Shown here: positions 51,098-60,465 of the stretch, piece after piece
Layout: every line of letters starts with the position of its first letter
Position numbering within the stretch: the first letter of the stretch is position 1
From: Hyphomicrobium sp.
GTDB lineage: Bacteria > Pseudomonadota > Alphaproteobacteria > Rhizobiales > Hyphomicrobiaceae
Direction of reading: 5' to 3'
DNA: 64,000 bases
NCBI RefSeq assembly: GCF_003987855.1
Contig: NZ_RXIZ01000008.1
Span: 132,803-196,802 of the forward strand
Translations under genes and position numbers: made by a program
Notes under the pieces: model-generated
Told to the model about the DNA's origin: nothing
What the model saw: only the letters and a program-made list of their open reading frames with translations
Database searches by the model: none

Positions 51098-54046
51098 TCA
51101 CGCGATGATAAGGCGGTTAAACGCGTCCAGGACGCCCGCAAGCGTGCGCTTAAGCCTGATTTCCAGGTCATTGAAGGAGTTTTCGCCGGCCGACCGTACC
51201 AGCAGCGATTTCATGCCCTTGGGAGCGGACGCCGGATCAAAAGGCCCCTCGATCGTCAGCCGCAAGACCTGGGTCAGATTGTGTAGGAGCCGGCCCGCGT
51301 CAGCTAGCTGACGATCGTCTTCCGGTCGGATCAAGCCCACTGCGGCCGCCTTTGAAAGTGCGTTCACAGTCGTCTGGCTCAAAGCTTCGGGGTGGTCGTG
51401 CCCATGAACGAGTTGCAGATACTGGGCGATGAACTCGAGGTCCACCAGGCCGCCGCGGACTTGCTTCAAATCCCAGATGTCAGCGGTGGCTTTTTCGGCC
51501 TCGATCCGCCGCCGCATATCGAGGACATCTGCTGCGATTTTGGCGCGATCGCGCTTCGAAGTGAGGACACTGCGAATTTCATCTTCGACCTTGGATTTGA
51601 GAGCGACGTTCCCGGCAATGACCCGCGCGCGCGTCAGCGCCATGTGTTCCCAAGTCCAAGCCTCGCTCGCTTGATAGTTTGTGAAACTGGATAGACGAGT
51701 TGCGACGGGACCTTTTTGGCCTGAGGGCCGCAGCCGCATGTCAACGTCATAGAGTGCACCTTCAGCCGTGCGCGCCGAGATCGCCGTGATCAGGCGTTGC
51801 GTGAGGCGCGCATAATACTGGGGCGGCGAGAGAGGTTTAGCGCCATCCGATTGCTCGACTGTGGGGTCGAAGTCATAAATGAGAATGAGATCGACGTCCG
51901 AGGTCGCGGTCATCTCGCGGCCGCCCAGCTTGCCCATGGCGACGACGACGGCCTCGCCGCCCGCGACGCGCCCGTGGTCTTCCTCCATTTCGCGGGTCAC
52001 TTCGGCAAAGAGAGCTGCAATCAGACGCTCGGCGATTGTCGCGTAGGCCATGCCGGCATCGGTCGCGGAAATGCTGCCCGCCAGGATTCTAACGCCGACC
52101 AGGAACGCCAGCTCGCTCCCGATCCGCCGAGCCGTGTCGAGTATTTCCTGGATCGGATCGCCGAACCCTGTCGCCCGCGCCGCGGCGAAAGCATTGGCCA
52201 CAAGTTCATCGATCGCAGCGCCGCTGAGTTCGCCGCCCATCACTTGCGGATCAAGCACCGCGTCGAGAAGGCGACGGCGGCGGGAAAGAATATGCGCCAG
52301 TCTCGGTGCCGATCCCATGATATTGGCAAACAGCCGGATCAGTCCGGGCTGCGCCCTGAGCAGCGAAAAGAGCTGAACGCCGGACGGCAGTTCGGCGAGG
52401 AAACGGTCGAAACTCGCGATCGCGCCGTCGGGATCGACAGTATCGGCCAAGGCCTCGATCAGAAGCGGCTGAACTTCCGTCAGTCTCTCTCTGGCGTGCG
52501 GCGAACGCACGACGGGCGCGCGGCCGTGGTGCCAACCCCGAACGATTGCCAGCACTTGTGTCGGCTGCGAATAGCCAAGGCGCTTTAGCTCTCCGAGCGT
52601 TCGCGGATCATCCTCTGCGCCAGCAAAGACGAGGTTCGACCCGGCTTCGGAGGGCTGCGGCGCCTCTTCGAACAAACCTTGATAGTGCTTCTCGACCGTT
52701 TCCAGAACCGGCATGAGATGGGCCGAAAAATCGGCAACGTCGGCGTAGCCTGCAAAGCGGGAGAACGCGTCGAGCGCATTCGGCTGGGAAGGAACCTCGT
52801 GCGTTTGCTCGTCCGCCACCATTTGCACCCGATGTTCCAAACGGCGAAGGTAGCGGTAGGCGTGATCGAGCTCAGCACGGACCTCCGGCCTCACCCATCC
52901 GCGATGCTGCAACGCCGCCAGCGCATCCAGCGTAGCGCAAACTCGCAGGTCCGGCTGACGGCCGCCCGCGATCAGCTGTTGGGTCTGGACGAAGAATTCG
53001 ATTTCGCGGATACCGCCTCGGCCAAGTTTCAAGTTCTGGCCCGCGACCGAAATCGGCCCGATGTCGTTGTGCGCGTGGATCTGCCGTTTCATGGCATGAA
53101 TGTCGGCAATAGACGCGAAGTCCAGGTATCTGCGCCAGATGAAGGGGGAAAGCTCGGACAGGAACTCCGCGCCTGCGTCGATATCGCCGGCCACCGGCCG
53201 CGCCTTGATCATCGCGGCGCGCTCCCAATTCTGGCCAACCGTTTCGTAGTAGCCGTGCGCGGCGACGGTCGAGAGCGCGATCTGGGTCGCACCTGCGTCC
53301 GGCCTGAGGCGCAGATCCGTGCGGAACACGTAGCCGTCCGGCGTGCGCTCATCGAGAAGAAGCACGAGGTCGCGGGTCAGGCGAACGAAGAACGATTGCA
53401 GGTCGCCATCGCCTGCGAGACGCGATTTTTCGCGGTCGAAAAAGACGATGATATCGACGTCGCTGGAGTAGTTGAGCTCGAAGGCGCCATGCTTGCCCAT
53501 GGCAAGAACGAAGTAGCCCGATCGCTCTTCCGGTCGTTCCGGATCGAATGGGGACCATTGTCCGCGCGCCGAAGCGAGGCGAAAGAGAAAACGGACCGCG
53601 CTGCCGACGGCTGCGTCCGCGCATTCCGACAGCGTGCGAGTCACGTTCATCACCGGCCAAACGCCCGCGAGATCGGCCAGCGCCGTCAACAGCGCGACCT
53701 CCGACTTGTAGAGACGAAGAACACGCTTCGCCGCCACCATGTCGGCGGCCCCACGCATCGAGGCCCACAGCGCTTCGGTGAGAGCGGCGAAGCGGGCCTC
53801 GGGAGCATCGGCGAGAATTCTTGCAAGACGCGCATGGTCGCGATCGGCGAGCGCCGTAAGATAAGGCGAGCCTTCGAACACGCCCGTCAGGAGCTTCTCG
53901 ACCTTGGGGTTTTCGAGCAGTTCGGCCAGAGGCGGCGCTGCCTCGGCCTTTAGCGCTGCATATCGTTCCGCACCGCGCCCATTGGGAAGCGCTTTGGGCC
54001 ATTCCGCGATGCGATCGGCGAGGCTTTGAATCGAGGGTTGGTCCAT
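51098..54046 (-). CDS. glnE: Bifunctional glutamine synthetase adenylyltransferase/deadenylylase
   Basis: Adds or removes AMP on glutamine synthetase in response to nitrogen status through PII. About 982 residues from the ATG at 54046, the normal size. Two nucleotidyltransferase domains are visible: the first around LNYSSDVDIIVFFDRE (de-adenylylating half) and the second around MTATSDVDLILIYDFD (adenylylating half), each followed by the DLRLRP signature (FRTDLRLRPDAG and YDVDMRLRPSGQ). GGREMTA and the terminal EFIAQYLQL helix complete the fold. It starts 4 bases after the upstream kinase stop. In-frame ATGs at 54082 and 54103 lie inside that gene. Confidence 0.95.
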   Translation of the reverse strand: MDQPSIQSLADRIAEWPKALPNGRGAERYAALKAEAAPPLAELLENPKVEKLLTGVFEGSPYLTALADRDHARLARILADAPEARFAALTEALWASMRGAADMVAAKRVLRLYKSEVALLTALADLAGVWPVMNVTRTLSECADAAVGSAVRFLFRLASARGQWSPFDPERPEERSGYFVLAMGKHGAFELNYSSDVDIIVFFDREKSRLAGDGDLQSFFVRLTRDLVLLLDERTPDGYVFRTDLRLRPDAGATQIALSTVAAHGYYETVGQNWERAAMIKARPVAGDIDAGAEFLSELSPFIWRRYLDFASIADIHAMKRQIHAHNDIGPISVAGQNLKLGRGGIREIEFFVQTQQLIAGGRQPDLRVCATLDALAALQHRGWVRPEVRAELDHAYRYLRRLEHRVQMVADEQTHEVPSQPNALDAFSRFAGYADVADFSAHLMPVLETVEKHYQGLFEEAPQPSEAGSNLVFAGAEDDPRTLGELKRLGYSQPTQVLAIVRGWHHGRAPVVRSPHARERLTEVQPLLIEALADTVDPDGAIASFDRFLAELPSGVQLFSLLRAQPGLIRLFANIMGSAPRLAHILSRRRRLLDAVLDPQVMGGELSGAAIDELVANAFAAARATGFGDPIQEILDTARRIGSELAFLVGVRILAGSISATDAGMAYATIAERLIAALFAEVTREMEEDHGRVAGGEAVVVAMGKLGGREMTATSDVDLILIYDFDPTVEQSDGAKPLSPPQYYARLTQRLITAISARTAEGALYDVDMRLRPSGQKGPVATRLSSFTNYQASEAWTWEHMALTRARVIAGNVALKSKVEDEIRSVLTSKRDRAKIAADVLDMRRRIEAEKATADIWDLKQVRGGLVDLEFIAQYLQLVHGHDHPEALSQTTVNALSKAAAVGLIRPEDDRQLADAGRLLHNLTQVLRLTIEGPFDPASAPKGMKSLLVRSAGENSFNDLEIRLKRTLAGVLDAFNRLIIA

Positions 54047-54050
54047 GTCC

Positions 54051-55499
54051 TCATTGTGCAGCAAGACCGGGCTCGGCGTCATCAAGTCCGTTGGGCGCCG
54101 CAACGAGACATCTGCCTGAGAGCAGCAGAACCACCTTCAGTCCGGGATGATTATCCTCGAGCCGCACTTCGCCTTGATGAAGGCGAGCGACCGCCGCCAC
54201 GAGGCTCAGCCCGAGGCCCGTGCCCGGCTTCGTCCGGCTCTGCTCCAATCGCACGAAGCGTTTGAGAACCCTCTCCCGGTCAGCGGCGCTGATGCCTGGA
54301 CCATGATCGCCCACCGAGATCGCCGGTTGGCCGCCGACGCGATAGGCGTTGACCGTGATCGTGCTGCCGGGTTCACCGCCACGCGAATACTTGATGGCGT
54401 TGTCGATGAGATTGGCGATGGCTTGGCCGATCAGCTGCCTGTTGCCGCGTACGAAGACCGTCTGCTCGACTTCGACGGCGAGCGCGAAGCCCGCCTCTTC
54501 CGCCGCAGGCGTGTATAGCTCGCTGACGTCGGCGACGAACTTGCCCAGGTCGAAGGTTTCGGTGCTCTCCTCCAGCGGCCCGGCTTCCAGGCGCGCGATC
54601 AGCAGAAGGGCGTTGAAGGTCTTGATGAGTTCATCGGCCTTTTCGATCGTCCGCTCGAGCCCCTCGCGATAGGCTTCCTCGCCACGCGGATCGCGAAGAG
54701 CCGCTTCCGCCGAATTCCGCAGCCGATTAAGAGGCGTCTTTAAATCGTGAGCGATGTTGTCGGAGACTTCGCGCAAGCCGTTCATCAGGCTCTCGATCCG
54801 ATCGAGCATCTCGTTGAGACTGTTGGCCAGTCCATCGAGTTCGCCGCCCCGGCCGGTCGTCGGGATGCGGCGCGAGAGATCACCTTCCATGATCTGGCGG
54901 CTTGTCGACGTGATCTGGTCCATCCGATTGACGATCAACCGGCTGACGGCAAGCCCGCCGAGCAGGCCGATGATCGACAATATGCCGAAGCCAAGCAGGA
55001 AGGCGAAGCGGATCGAATTGGCGAATGCGCGCTGATCCTCGACGTCGCGGCCGACGATGAGCCGGAGATCAGCGCCGACGTCGACAGGAATGGCAACCGC
55101 AAGATGCGTTGCGCCGCCGTCTTCCGTGGGCTGATAGCTGAAGACGCCTCCCCTTCCCTCTACTTCGAGTTCGGGCGGAATGCGATTGAGATTGCCGGCG
55201 ATCTTCGAGCCCGTGCCGTCGGCGAGGTAATAGAGGCCGAGGCCGCCTTGCGGGCGCGACAGCGCTGTGACTGTTTCAACGAGCTTGTTCTGCCCTCCAA
55301 CCCTCATCTCGGACGTCAGAATGCGCGACTCCGCCGTCAGGGTCGCGATCACCTGATCGGTGAAAAGCTTGTTGGTCTGCCAGAAAAGAAAGCCGACGAC
55401 GATCGCCGCGGCGAAGAGAAAGGACGCTACGGCGAGCGCGCTCAGTCCGAAGGCTGTGGTCGATGCCGCTTTCGCGACGCGATCAAGCAGGGCCGTCAC
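54051..55499 (-). CDS. Two-component sensor histidine kinase with HAMP domain
   Basis: A protein of 482 residues (GTG start) that overlaps the response regulator's end by 17 bases. Membrane helices lie at about 14-37 and 162-188 and enclose a periplasmic sensor domain of about 125 residues. HAMP follows (NRMDQITSTSRQIMEGDLSRRIP), then a HisKA with NIAHDLKTPLNRLRNSAEA, and an ATPase domain with NLIDNAIKYSRGG, DHGPG and GTGLGLSLV. It is an EnvZ/CpxA-style kinase. The pair follows degP, which suggests an envelope-stress or divalent-cation signal. The same gene order occurs in other Rhizobiales. Confidence 0.93.
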   Translation of the reverse strand: MTALLDRVAKAASTTAFGLSALAVASFLFAAAIVVGFLFWQTNKLFTDQVIATLTAESRILTSEMRVGGQNKLVETVTALSRPQGGLGLYYLADGTGSKIAGNLNRIPPELEVEGRGGVFSYQPTEDGGATHLAVAIPVDVGADLRLIVGRDVEDQRAFANSIRFAFLLGFGILSIIGLLGGLAVSRLIVNRMDQITSTSRQIMEGDLSRRIPTTGRGGELDGLANSLNEMLDRIESLMNGLREVSDNIAHDLKTPLNRLRNSAEAALRDPRGEEAYREGLERTIEKADELIKTFNALLLIARLEAGPLEESTETFDLGKFVADVSELYTPAAEEAGFALAVEVEQTVFVRGNRQLIGQAIANLIDNAIKYSRGGEPGSTITVNAYRVGGQPAISVGDHGPGISAADRERVLKRFVRLEQSRTKPGTGLGLSLVAAVARLHQGEVRLEDNHPGLKVVLLLSGRCLVAAPNGLDDAEPGLAAQ

Positions 55500-56163
55500 G
55501 GATTGTATATCCCGAGCCCCGAACCGTGTGCAGCAGCGGCTTCTCGAAGTTCTTGTCGATCTTCGCGCGCAGACGGGAGACGTGCACGTCGATCACGTTG
55601 GTTTGCGGATCGAAGTGATAGTCCCAGACATGCTCCAACAGCATCGTGCGGGTGACGACCTGCCCGGCGTGCTGCATGAGATACTCGAGGAGCCGATATT
55701 CGCGCGGCTGCAGCAAGATGTGTTCGCCGCCGCGCGTCACGCGGTGGGAGAGGCGATCGAGCACGAGATCGCCAACCGAATAGCGGGTTTGCTGCTCTTC
55801 CGGCGCTGTACGGCGGCCGAGTGCTTCGACGCGCGCGAGAAGTTCGGAATAGGCGTAGGGCTTCGTCAGATAATCGTCGCCGCCGGCGCGCAAGCCTTTG
55901 ACCCGATCATCCACCTCGCCGAGAGCGGATAAAATCAGCACCGGCGTCCGGTTGCCTTCGCTACGAAGCGACTTGATGAGAGAGAGCCCGTCGAGCCGCG
56001 GCAGCATCCGGTCAACGATGAGAACGTCGTACACGCCGTCGTTCGCGAGTGACAATCCGGCCTCGCCGTCATGGGCAAGGTCTGCCGTGTGGCCGTTCTC
56101 TTTCAGGGATTTTTGTAGGAAGAGCGCGGTTTCTTTATCGTCTTCAATCACGAGCACGCGCAT
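55483..56163 (-). CDS. OmpR/PhoB-family response regulator
   Basis: A protein of 226 residues. The receiver domain has the acidic pocket IEDD and phospho-acceptor Asp51 in VLIVDRMLPRLDG, the conserved Thr/Ser and Lys105-type TKPY region (DDYLTKPYAYSELLARV), and a winged-helix effector domain (about 130-224: LQPREYRLLEYLMQHAGQVVTR, VIDVHVSRLRAKID). The ATG at 56163 is chosen because the frame upstream is not receiver-like. It lies 120 bases after degP and is translationally linked to its kinase by overlap. Confidence 0.95.
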   Translation of the reverse strand: MRVLVIEDDKETALFLQKSLKENGHTADLAHDGEAGLSLANDGVYDVLIVDRMLPRLDGLSLIKSLRSEGNRTPVLILSALGEVDDRVKGLRAGGDDYLTKPYAYSELLARVEALGRRTAPEEQQTRYSVGDLVLDRLSHRVTRGGEHILLQPREYRLLEYLMQHAGQVVTRTMLLEHVWDYHFDPQTNVIDVHVSRLRAKIDKNFEKPLLHTVRGSGYTIRDGPA

Positions 56164-56283
56164 GGTGTGGGTCCGACCTTCGTCATCTCTCCGCTCACTG
56201 TTTAACCGGCTGTCCCCCAGACGTCGAGGCAGCCCCGCCGCTGGTAGGACGGAGCTGCCCAGATTCGTCATGGTAGGTTAACC

Positions 56284-57867
56284 TCAGCCTTTTTTGGTCA
56301 ACTGAACGGCGACGAGGCGGTTCTGCTCGGCAGATTTGATGTGGAGCAGGACTGCCGTGCGCTTCATGTCTTGAGCCTTCTTGATGCCGGAGAGGACATC
56401 GTTCGGCGAGCTGACAGCCTGTCCGGACACCTCCAGGATGACATCGCCAGGCTTCAGGCCCTTTTCAGCAGCATCCGACGCCGGATCAACTTCGGCGATG
56501 GCGACGCCTTCAGCATTCTTGCCGGCGCGAGCAGGCATCAGGGTGATGCCGAGCTGGCTCAGGTCGACAGACTTGCTCTCCTGATCGTCGTTGTTCTTGT
56601 TGCCGTTGTTGTTGTCGTCGTCGTTGTTGTCGCCGCTCATGGCAGCTTCGGCGTTTTTCGGGAAGAGCCCGAGCTTCACCTTGACCGACTCTTCGGCGTT
56701 GTTGCGCCAAACCTTGACGTCGACGTTGGAGTTCGGCGGCAGCTCGGCGATCTTGCGAGCGAGGTCGCGGCTGTCGGCGATCTTGTCACCGTTGACCTGG
56801 ATGATCGCATCCTGGGTCTTGATGCCCGACTTCGCGGCCGGACCGTTTGGTGTCACTTCGCTGACAAGAGCGCCATGCGGATCAGTCAGACCAATGCTGG
56901 CGGCCGTGTCTTCGTCGACGTTCTGGATCTTCACGCCGAGCCAACCGCGGTTCACCGTGCCGCCGGCCTTCAGCTGCTTCACGACCTCGTTGACGGTTTT
57001 TGCCGGGACGGCGAAGGCGATGCCGACGTTTCCGCCGGACGGAGAGAAGATCGCCGTGTTCACGCCGATGACGTCGCCGTCGATGTTGACAGTCGGGCCA
57101 CCGGAGTTGCCGCGGTTCACGGCGGCATCGATCTGCAGGTAGTCGTACGGACCCGAGCCAATGTCACGCGCGAGTGCGGAGACGATGCCGGCCGTGACGG
57201 TACCGCCAAGACCGAAGGGGTTACCGACGGCGAGAGCCCAATCGCCAACGCGCGGCTCCTTGTCGGCGAGCTTGATGGTCGGGAACGTCTTGTTGCTCTC
57301 GATCTTGATCAGAGCAACGTCGGTGCGGGGGTCGGTGCCGACGAGCTTGGCGTCGTACTTCGTCTCGTCATTGTCGAAGGTGACCTGGATCTTCGTCGCG
57401 CCGTCGATGACGTGATTGTTGGTCACGACGTAGCCATCGGACGAAATGACGAAGCCCGATCCCTGGCCTTGGACGATCTTCGGCTTCTGCTCCTGCTGGC
57501 CGAACTCCTTCGGGAGATTCTTGAAGAAGTCGTGCAGCGGGTGATCGGGCGGCAAATCGGGCAGTGTGAAGTTCTTATCGCCCTTCTTGTCCTTCTCGTT
57601 CGATGCGAGCTTGGATGCGCCGCCGTCGTTGACGACAGAGACCGACACGACAGCAGGCTTAACCCTGTCGACGATATCGGCGAAGGTCAGCGGCGCGCGG
57701 CCGAAAGGCGTTTGGATGGTCTGGGCGCCGGATTCAGCGCGCACAGGATGCGACGGCACAAGAAGCCCTAATCCCACCACAGCAACGGCCGCCATGGCCA
57801 CGGAGGCCGGCGCGATCTTAGAAGTCATTTTTGAAAAAGAGGTCGTCGAGCGGTGCGGAAATCGCAT
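56284..57867 (-). CDS. degP: DegP/HtrA-family (Do) periplasmic serine protease
   Basis: A trypsin-like protease/chaperone of 527 residues. A signal peptide ends near PVRA-ESG. The catalytic triad is His152 (TNNHVIDGA), Asp183 (RTDVALIKI) and Ser255 (NRGNSGGPTVN). Two PDZ domains follow: the first about 305-400 (GWLGVKIQNV) and the second about 435-525 (LGITLMPA, SDAAEKGLKPGDVIL). They are joined by an Asn/Asp-rich linker at 411-433. The ATG at 57867 follows GGAG by 8 bases. It degrades misfolded envelope proteins. It lies between the cytochrome-c maturation genes and a two-component pair. Confidence 0.95.
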   Translation of the reverse strand: MRFPHRSTTSFSKMTSKIAPASVAMAAVAVVGLGLLVPSHPVRAESGAQTIQTPFGRAPLTFADIVDRVKPAVVSVSVVNDGGASKLASNEKDKKGDKNFTLPDLPPDHPLHDFFKNLPKEFGQQEQKPKIVQGQGSGFVISSDGYVVTNNHVIDGATKIQVTFDNDETKYDAKLVGTDPRTDVALIKIESNKTFPTIKLADKEPRVGDWALAVGNPFGLGGTVTAGIVSALARDIGSGPYDYLQIDAAVNRGNSGGPTVNIDGDVIGVNTAIFSPSGGNVGIAFAVPAKTVNEVVKQLKAGGTVNRGWLGVKIQNVDEDTAASIGLTDPHGALVSEVTPNGPAAKSGIKTQDAIIQVNGDKIADSRDLARKIAELPPNSNVDVKVWRNNAEESVKVKLGLFPKNAEAAMSGDNNDDDNNNGNKNNDDQESKSVDLSQLGITLMPARAGKNAEGVAIAEVDPASDAAEKGLKPGDVILEVSGQAVSSPNDVLSGIKKAQDMKRTAVLLHIKSAEQNRLVAVQLTKKG

Positions 57868-57951
57868 CCCAGGGTCTCCAGCTGAAAGGCAGGCTTCGCG
57901 AGCCTTACTATGACGCGTAGAGGAGACGGGGTTACGGCAGCATGTCAGGGA

Positions 57952-57990
57952 CGTTAACTGTTGGTAATCTGCGGTGCCGCAGAGTTAACG
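57952..57990. promoter_or_regulatory. Nested inverted repeats between ccmH and degP
   Basis: An outer repeat CGTTAACT (57952-57959) / AGTTAACG (57983-57990) encloses an inner hairpin CTGCGG-TG-CCGCAG (57969-57982). It begins a few bases after the ccmH stop. It may be a terminator for the ccm operon or an operator for degP. TTAAC elements resemble half-sites of CtrA, but the spacing does not fit the full TTAA-N7-TTAA consensus. Confidence 0.45.
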
Positions 57991-57995
57991 ATCCG

Positions 57996-58469
57996 CTACT
58001 GATCCTTGCTGGCAAGGATCTCTTCGAGCTTGGCTTTTTCATTTTCGCTGAGAGGCGCGCCCGCCGCGTTCAAGGACGGCTTCGTCGCCCTGATGACCAA
58101 AACAATTCCGCCGAAGAGAACGAGGATCGGGGTCAGCCACAGCAGCAGGGTCGAAACTTCGAAGCGGGGCTTCAACAAAACGAACTCGCCATAGCGCGCA
58201 ACGATGTAGTCGAGAACCTGGGCGTCGTTGTCGTGCGCCATGATGCGCTCGCGGACCAGGCGGCGGAGGTCTCCCGCGAGCGGCGCATCGCTGTCGTCGA
58301 TCGATTGATTCTGGCAGACCAGACAGCGCAGCTCCGCGGAGATCGTACGCGCCCGCTTCTCAAGAGCGGGATCGGGTAGAATCTCTCCGGGCTGGACGGC
58401 ATTGGCCAAAGGCATGGCCAGGAAAATTGCCCAGATGGCCAACACTGAGGCTGTCAGGAGTTTCCGCAC
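57996..58469 (-). CDS. ccmH: Cytochrome c maturation protein CcmH (CycL)
   Basis: A protein of 157 residues with a signal peptide (LLTASVLAIWAIFLAMPLANA), the redox pair in RCLVCQNQS (Cys49, Cys52), and a C-terminal membrane helix (LLLWLTPILVLFGGIVLVI) before a charged tail. CcmH reduces or presents apocytochrome CxxCH thiols for heme attachment with CcmF and CcmI. It starts 4 bases after the ccmF stop, with no ccmG between, as is usual in the rhizobial cycHJKL arrangement. Confidence 0.95.
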   Translation of the reverse strand: MRKLLTASVLAIWAIFLAMPLANAVQPGEILPDPALEKRARTISAELRCLVCQNQSIDDSDAPLAGDLRRLVRERIMAHDNDAQVLDYIVARYGEFVLLKPRFEVSTLLLWLTPILVLFGGIVLVIRATKPSLNAAGAPLSENEKAKLEEILASKDQ

Positions 58470-58473
58470 GCCC

Positions 58474-60453
58474 CTACTCCGCCGGAACGGGGAGCGCTTG
58501 CCTCGTTCGCGACGGAGCGCCGATCCGCAAGCGCCGGTCGGAAAGCGAGATGCCGCCGCCGAGGAACATGATCAAGGCGCCAAGCCAGATGAACCGGACG
58601 AGCGGGTTGAAGTAGGCGCGAACGGCGTAGCCGCCACCCGGCTGCGCGTCGCCGATGACGACATAGAGGTCACCACGCCAGGAGGCATGGATGCCAGCCT
58701 CGGTGGTCGGCTGCGGCGGCGCATCGTAGAGACGCTTCGCGGGCTGCAAGCGCGTCACCGGCGAGCCGTCGCGCGTGACGGCAAAGTCAGCGATATCTTC
58801 GGTGTAATTCGGCCCGCGGCCACGTTCGACGCCGGTAAATGTCACTTCGAAGCCGCCGACAGCGACCTTCTCGCCGGGTTTCATCGCCAGGATGTGCTCC
58901 TCGCGATAGGCGCTGGTCGCGATGATGCCGACGACGAGCATGCCGATGCCGAAATGGGCGAAAAGCGTGCCGTACGCTGAGCGCGGCAGGTTCGTTGCGC
59001 GACGGGCAACCTCCTCGAACGAAGCGGAACCGACTTTGACCCGGTTCGCCCATTCGATGATCGCTCCTGCCATCACGTAGACGCCAAGCGCGATGCCGAA
59101 CGGCGCGAGCCAAGGCCCGCGATGCTCGACGGCGAATGCTGCGACAATCGTCACGAGCGCTGCAAGGAATGCGAACGACAACCGCTGCATGGCGCCAAGG
59201 AAGTCACCTCGCTTCCACGCCAAGAGAGGCCCCACGGGCAATGCGATCAGGAGCGGGATCATCAACGGGCCGAACGTCATGTTGAAGAACGGCGGTCCGA
59301 CGGAAATCTTTTCGCCCGTCAATCCTTCGAGCGCCATCGGGTAGAGCGTGCCGACGAGCACAGTCGCAGCGGCGGTGACAAGCAGAAGATTGTTAAGGAC
59401 GAGCGAGCCTTCCCGGCTGATCGGCTGAAACAGCCCGCCGGCCTGCATGTCCTTGGCGCGCAGAGCGAACAGCGCAAGGCCGCCTCCCGTGAACAGGACG
59501 AGGATCGCCAGAATGAAGACGCCGCGCGCCGGATCGACCGCGAACGAGTGCACCGAGGTCAGCACGCCGGAGCGGACGATGAACGTTCCCATCAACGACA
59601 AGGAGAACGTCAGGATCGCGAGCAGCACGGTCCAGATTTTCAGCGCTTCACGCTTCTCCATGACGAGCGCGGAGTGCAAGAGCGCCGTGCCCGCCAGCCA
59701 TGGCATGAAGGACGCGTTCTCGACGGGATCCCAGAACCACCAGCCGCCCCAGCCGAGTTCGTAGTAGGCCCACCACGATCCCATGGCGATGCCGATCGTC
59801 AGGAACATCCAGGCGGCGAGCGTCCAGGGGCGAACCCAGCGCGCCCACGCGGCATCGATGCGCCCTTCGATCAGGGCTGCAATGGCAAAAGAAAACGCGA
59901 TCGAGAAGCCGACATAGCCGGTGTAGAGGAACGGCGGATGGAAAGCGAGCGCCGGATCCTGGAGGATCGGGTTGAGGCCGCGCCCGTCGGATGGAGCAGG
60001 ATCGAGACGAAGAAACGGGTTCGACGTCAGCAGCGAAAAGAGAAGAAACGCGACGGCGATCGATGCCTGCACCGACAGCACGCGCGCCTTCAAGGTGGGG
60101 GGAAGATTATTGCCGAAGACCGCAACGGCCGCACCGAAAAGCGCGAGGATCAGCACCCACAGCAACATCGAGCCTTCGTGATTGCCCCAGACGCCGGCCA
60201 TCTTGTAGATCAGCGGCTTGGTGGAGTGCGAATTCTCGGCGACGTTCAAGACCGAGAAGTCCGACGTCACGTACGCGTGCATCAGCGCCAGGAATGCGAG
60301 CGCGATCAGCAGAAACTGGGAGAGAGCCGCGGGCTCGGCAACGCGCATCATGCGTTCGTCGCGTACGGCCGCACCGAACATCGGCACGACGACCTGCACG
60401 ACGGCGACAAGCAGCGCCAGAATGAGAGCAAAGTGTCCGAGTTCGACGATCAC
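58474..60453 (-). CDS. ccmF: Heme lyase CcmF (CycK)
   Basis: A polytopic protein of 659 residues of System I cytochrome c biogenesis. It transfers heme from holo-CcmE to apocytochrome c with CcmH and CcmI. The tryptophan-rich WWD motif is WGGWWFWDPVENASFMPW. Conserved external His residues (HNEGSMLLW, HSFAVDPARG) and about 14-15 membrane helices are present, along with the periplasmic beta domain near the C-terminus (GGFEVTFTGVERGRGPNYTEDIA in pieces). Gaps to ccmE (12 bases) and ccmH (4 bases) indicate one operon. Confidence 0.96.
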   Translation of the reverse strand: MIVELGHFALILALLVAVVQVVVPMFGAAVRDERMMRVAEPAALSQFLLIALAFLALMHAYVTSDFSVLNVAENSHSTKPLIYKMAGVWGNHEGSMLLWVLILALFGAAVAVFGNNLPPTLKARVLSVQASIAVAFLLFSLLTSNPFLRLDPAPSDGRGLNPILQDPALAFHPPFLYTGYVGFSIAFSFAIAALIEGRIDAAWARWVRPWTLAAWMFLTIGIAMGSWWAYYELGWGGWWFWDPVENASFMPWLAGTALLHSALVMEKREALKIWTVLLAILTFSLSLMGTFIVRSGVLTSVHSFAVDPARGVFILAILVLFTGGGLALFALRAKDMQAGGLFQPISREGSLVLNNLLLVTAAATVLVGTLYPMALEGLTGEKISVGPPFFNMTFGPLMIPLLIALPVGPLLAWKRGDFLGAMQRLSFAFLAALVTIVAAFAVEHRGPWLAPFGIALGVYVMAGAIIEWANRVKVGSASFEEVARRATNLPRSAYGTLFAHFGIGMLVVGIIATSAYREEHILAMKPGEKVAVGGFEVTFTGVERGRGPNYTEDIADFAVTRDGSPVTRLQPAKRLYDAPPQPTTEAGIHASWRGDLYVVIGDAQPGGGYAVRAYFNPLVRFIWLGALIMFLGGGISLSDRRLRIGAPSRTRQALPVPAE

Positions 60454-60465
60454 GGCTTTGTCCTT

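Noticed and set aside
56341..57771. A 476-codon frame antisense to degP
   Set aside because: The long Val/Leu/Asp-rich translation, including a Val run, is the complement of the DegP linker and domains, and no protein signature is present.
57996..60453. Apparent loss of ccmG between ccmF and ccmH
   Set aside because: In rhizobia and relatives the operon is cycHJKL (ccmIEFH), and ccmG lies with ccmABCD elsewhere, so the gap is normal.
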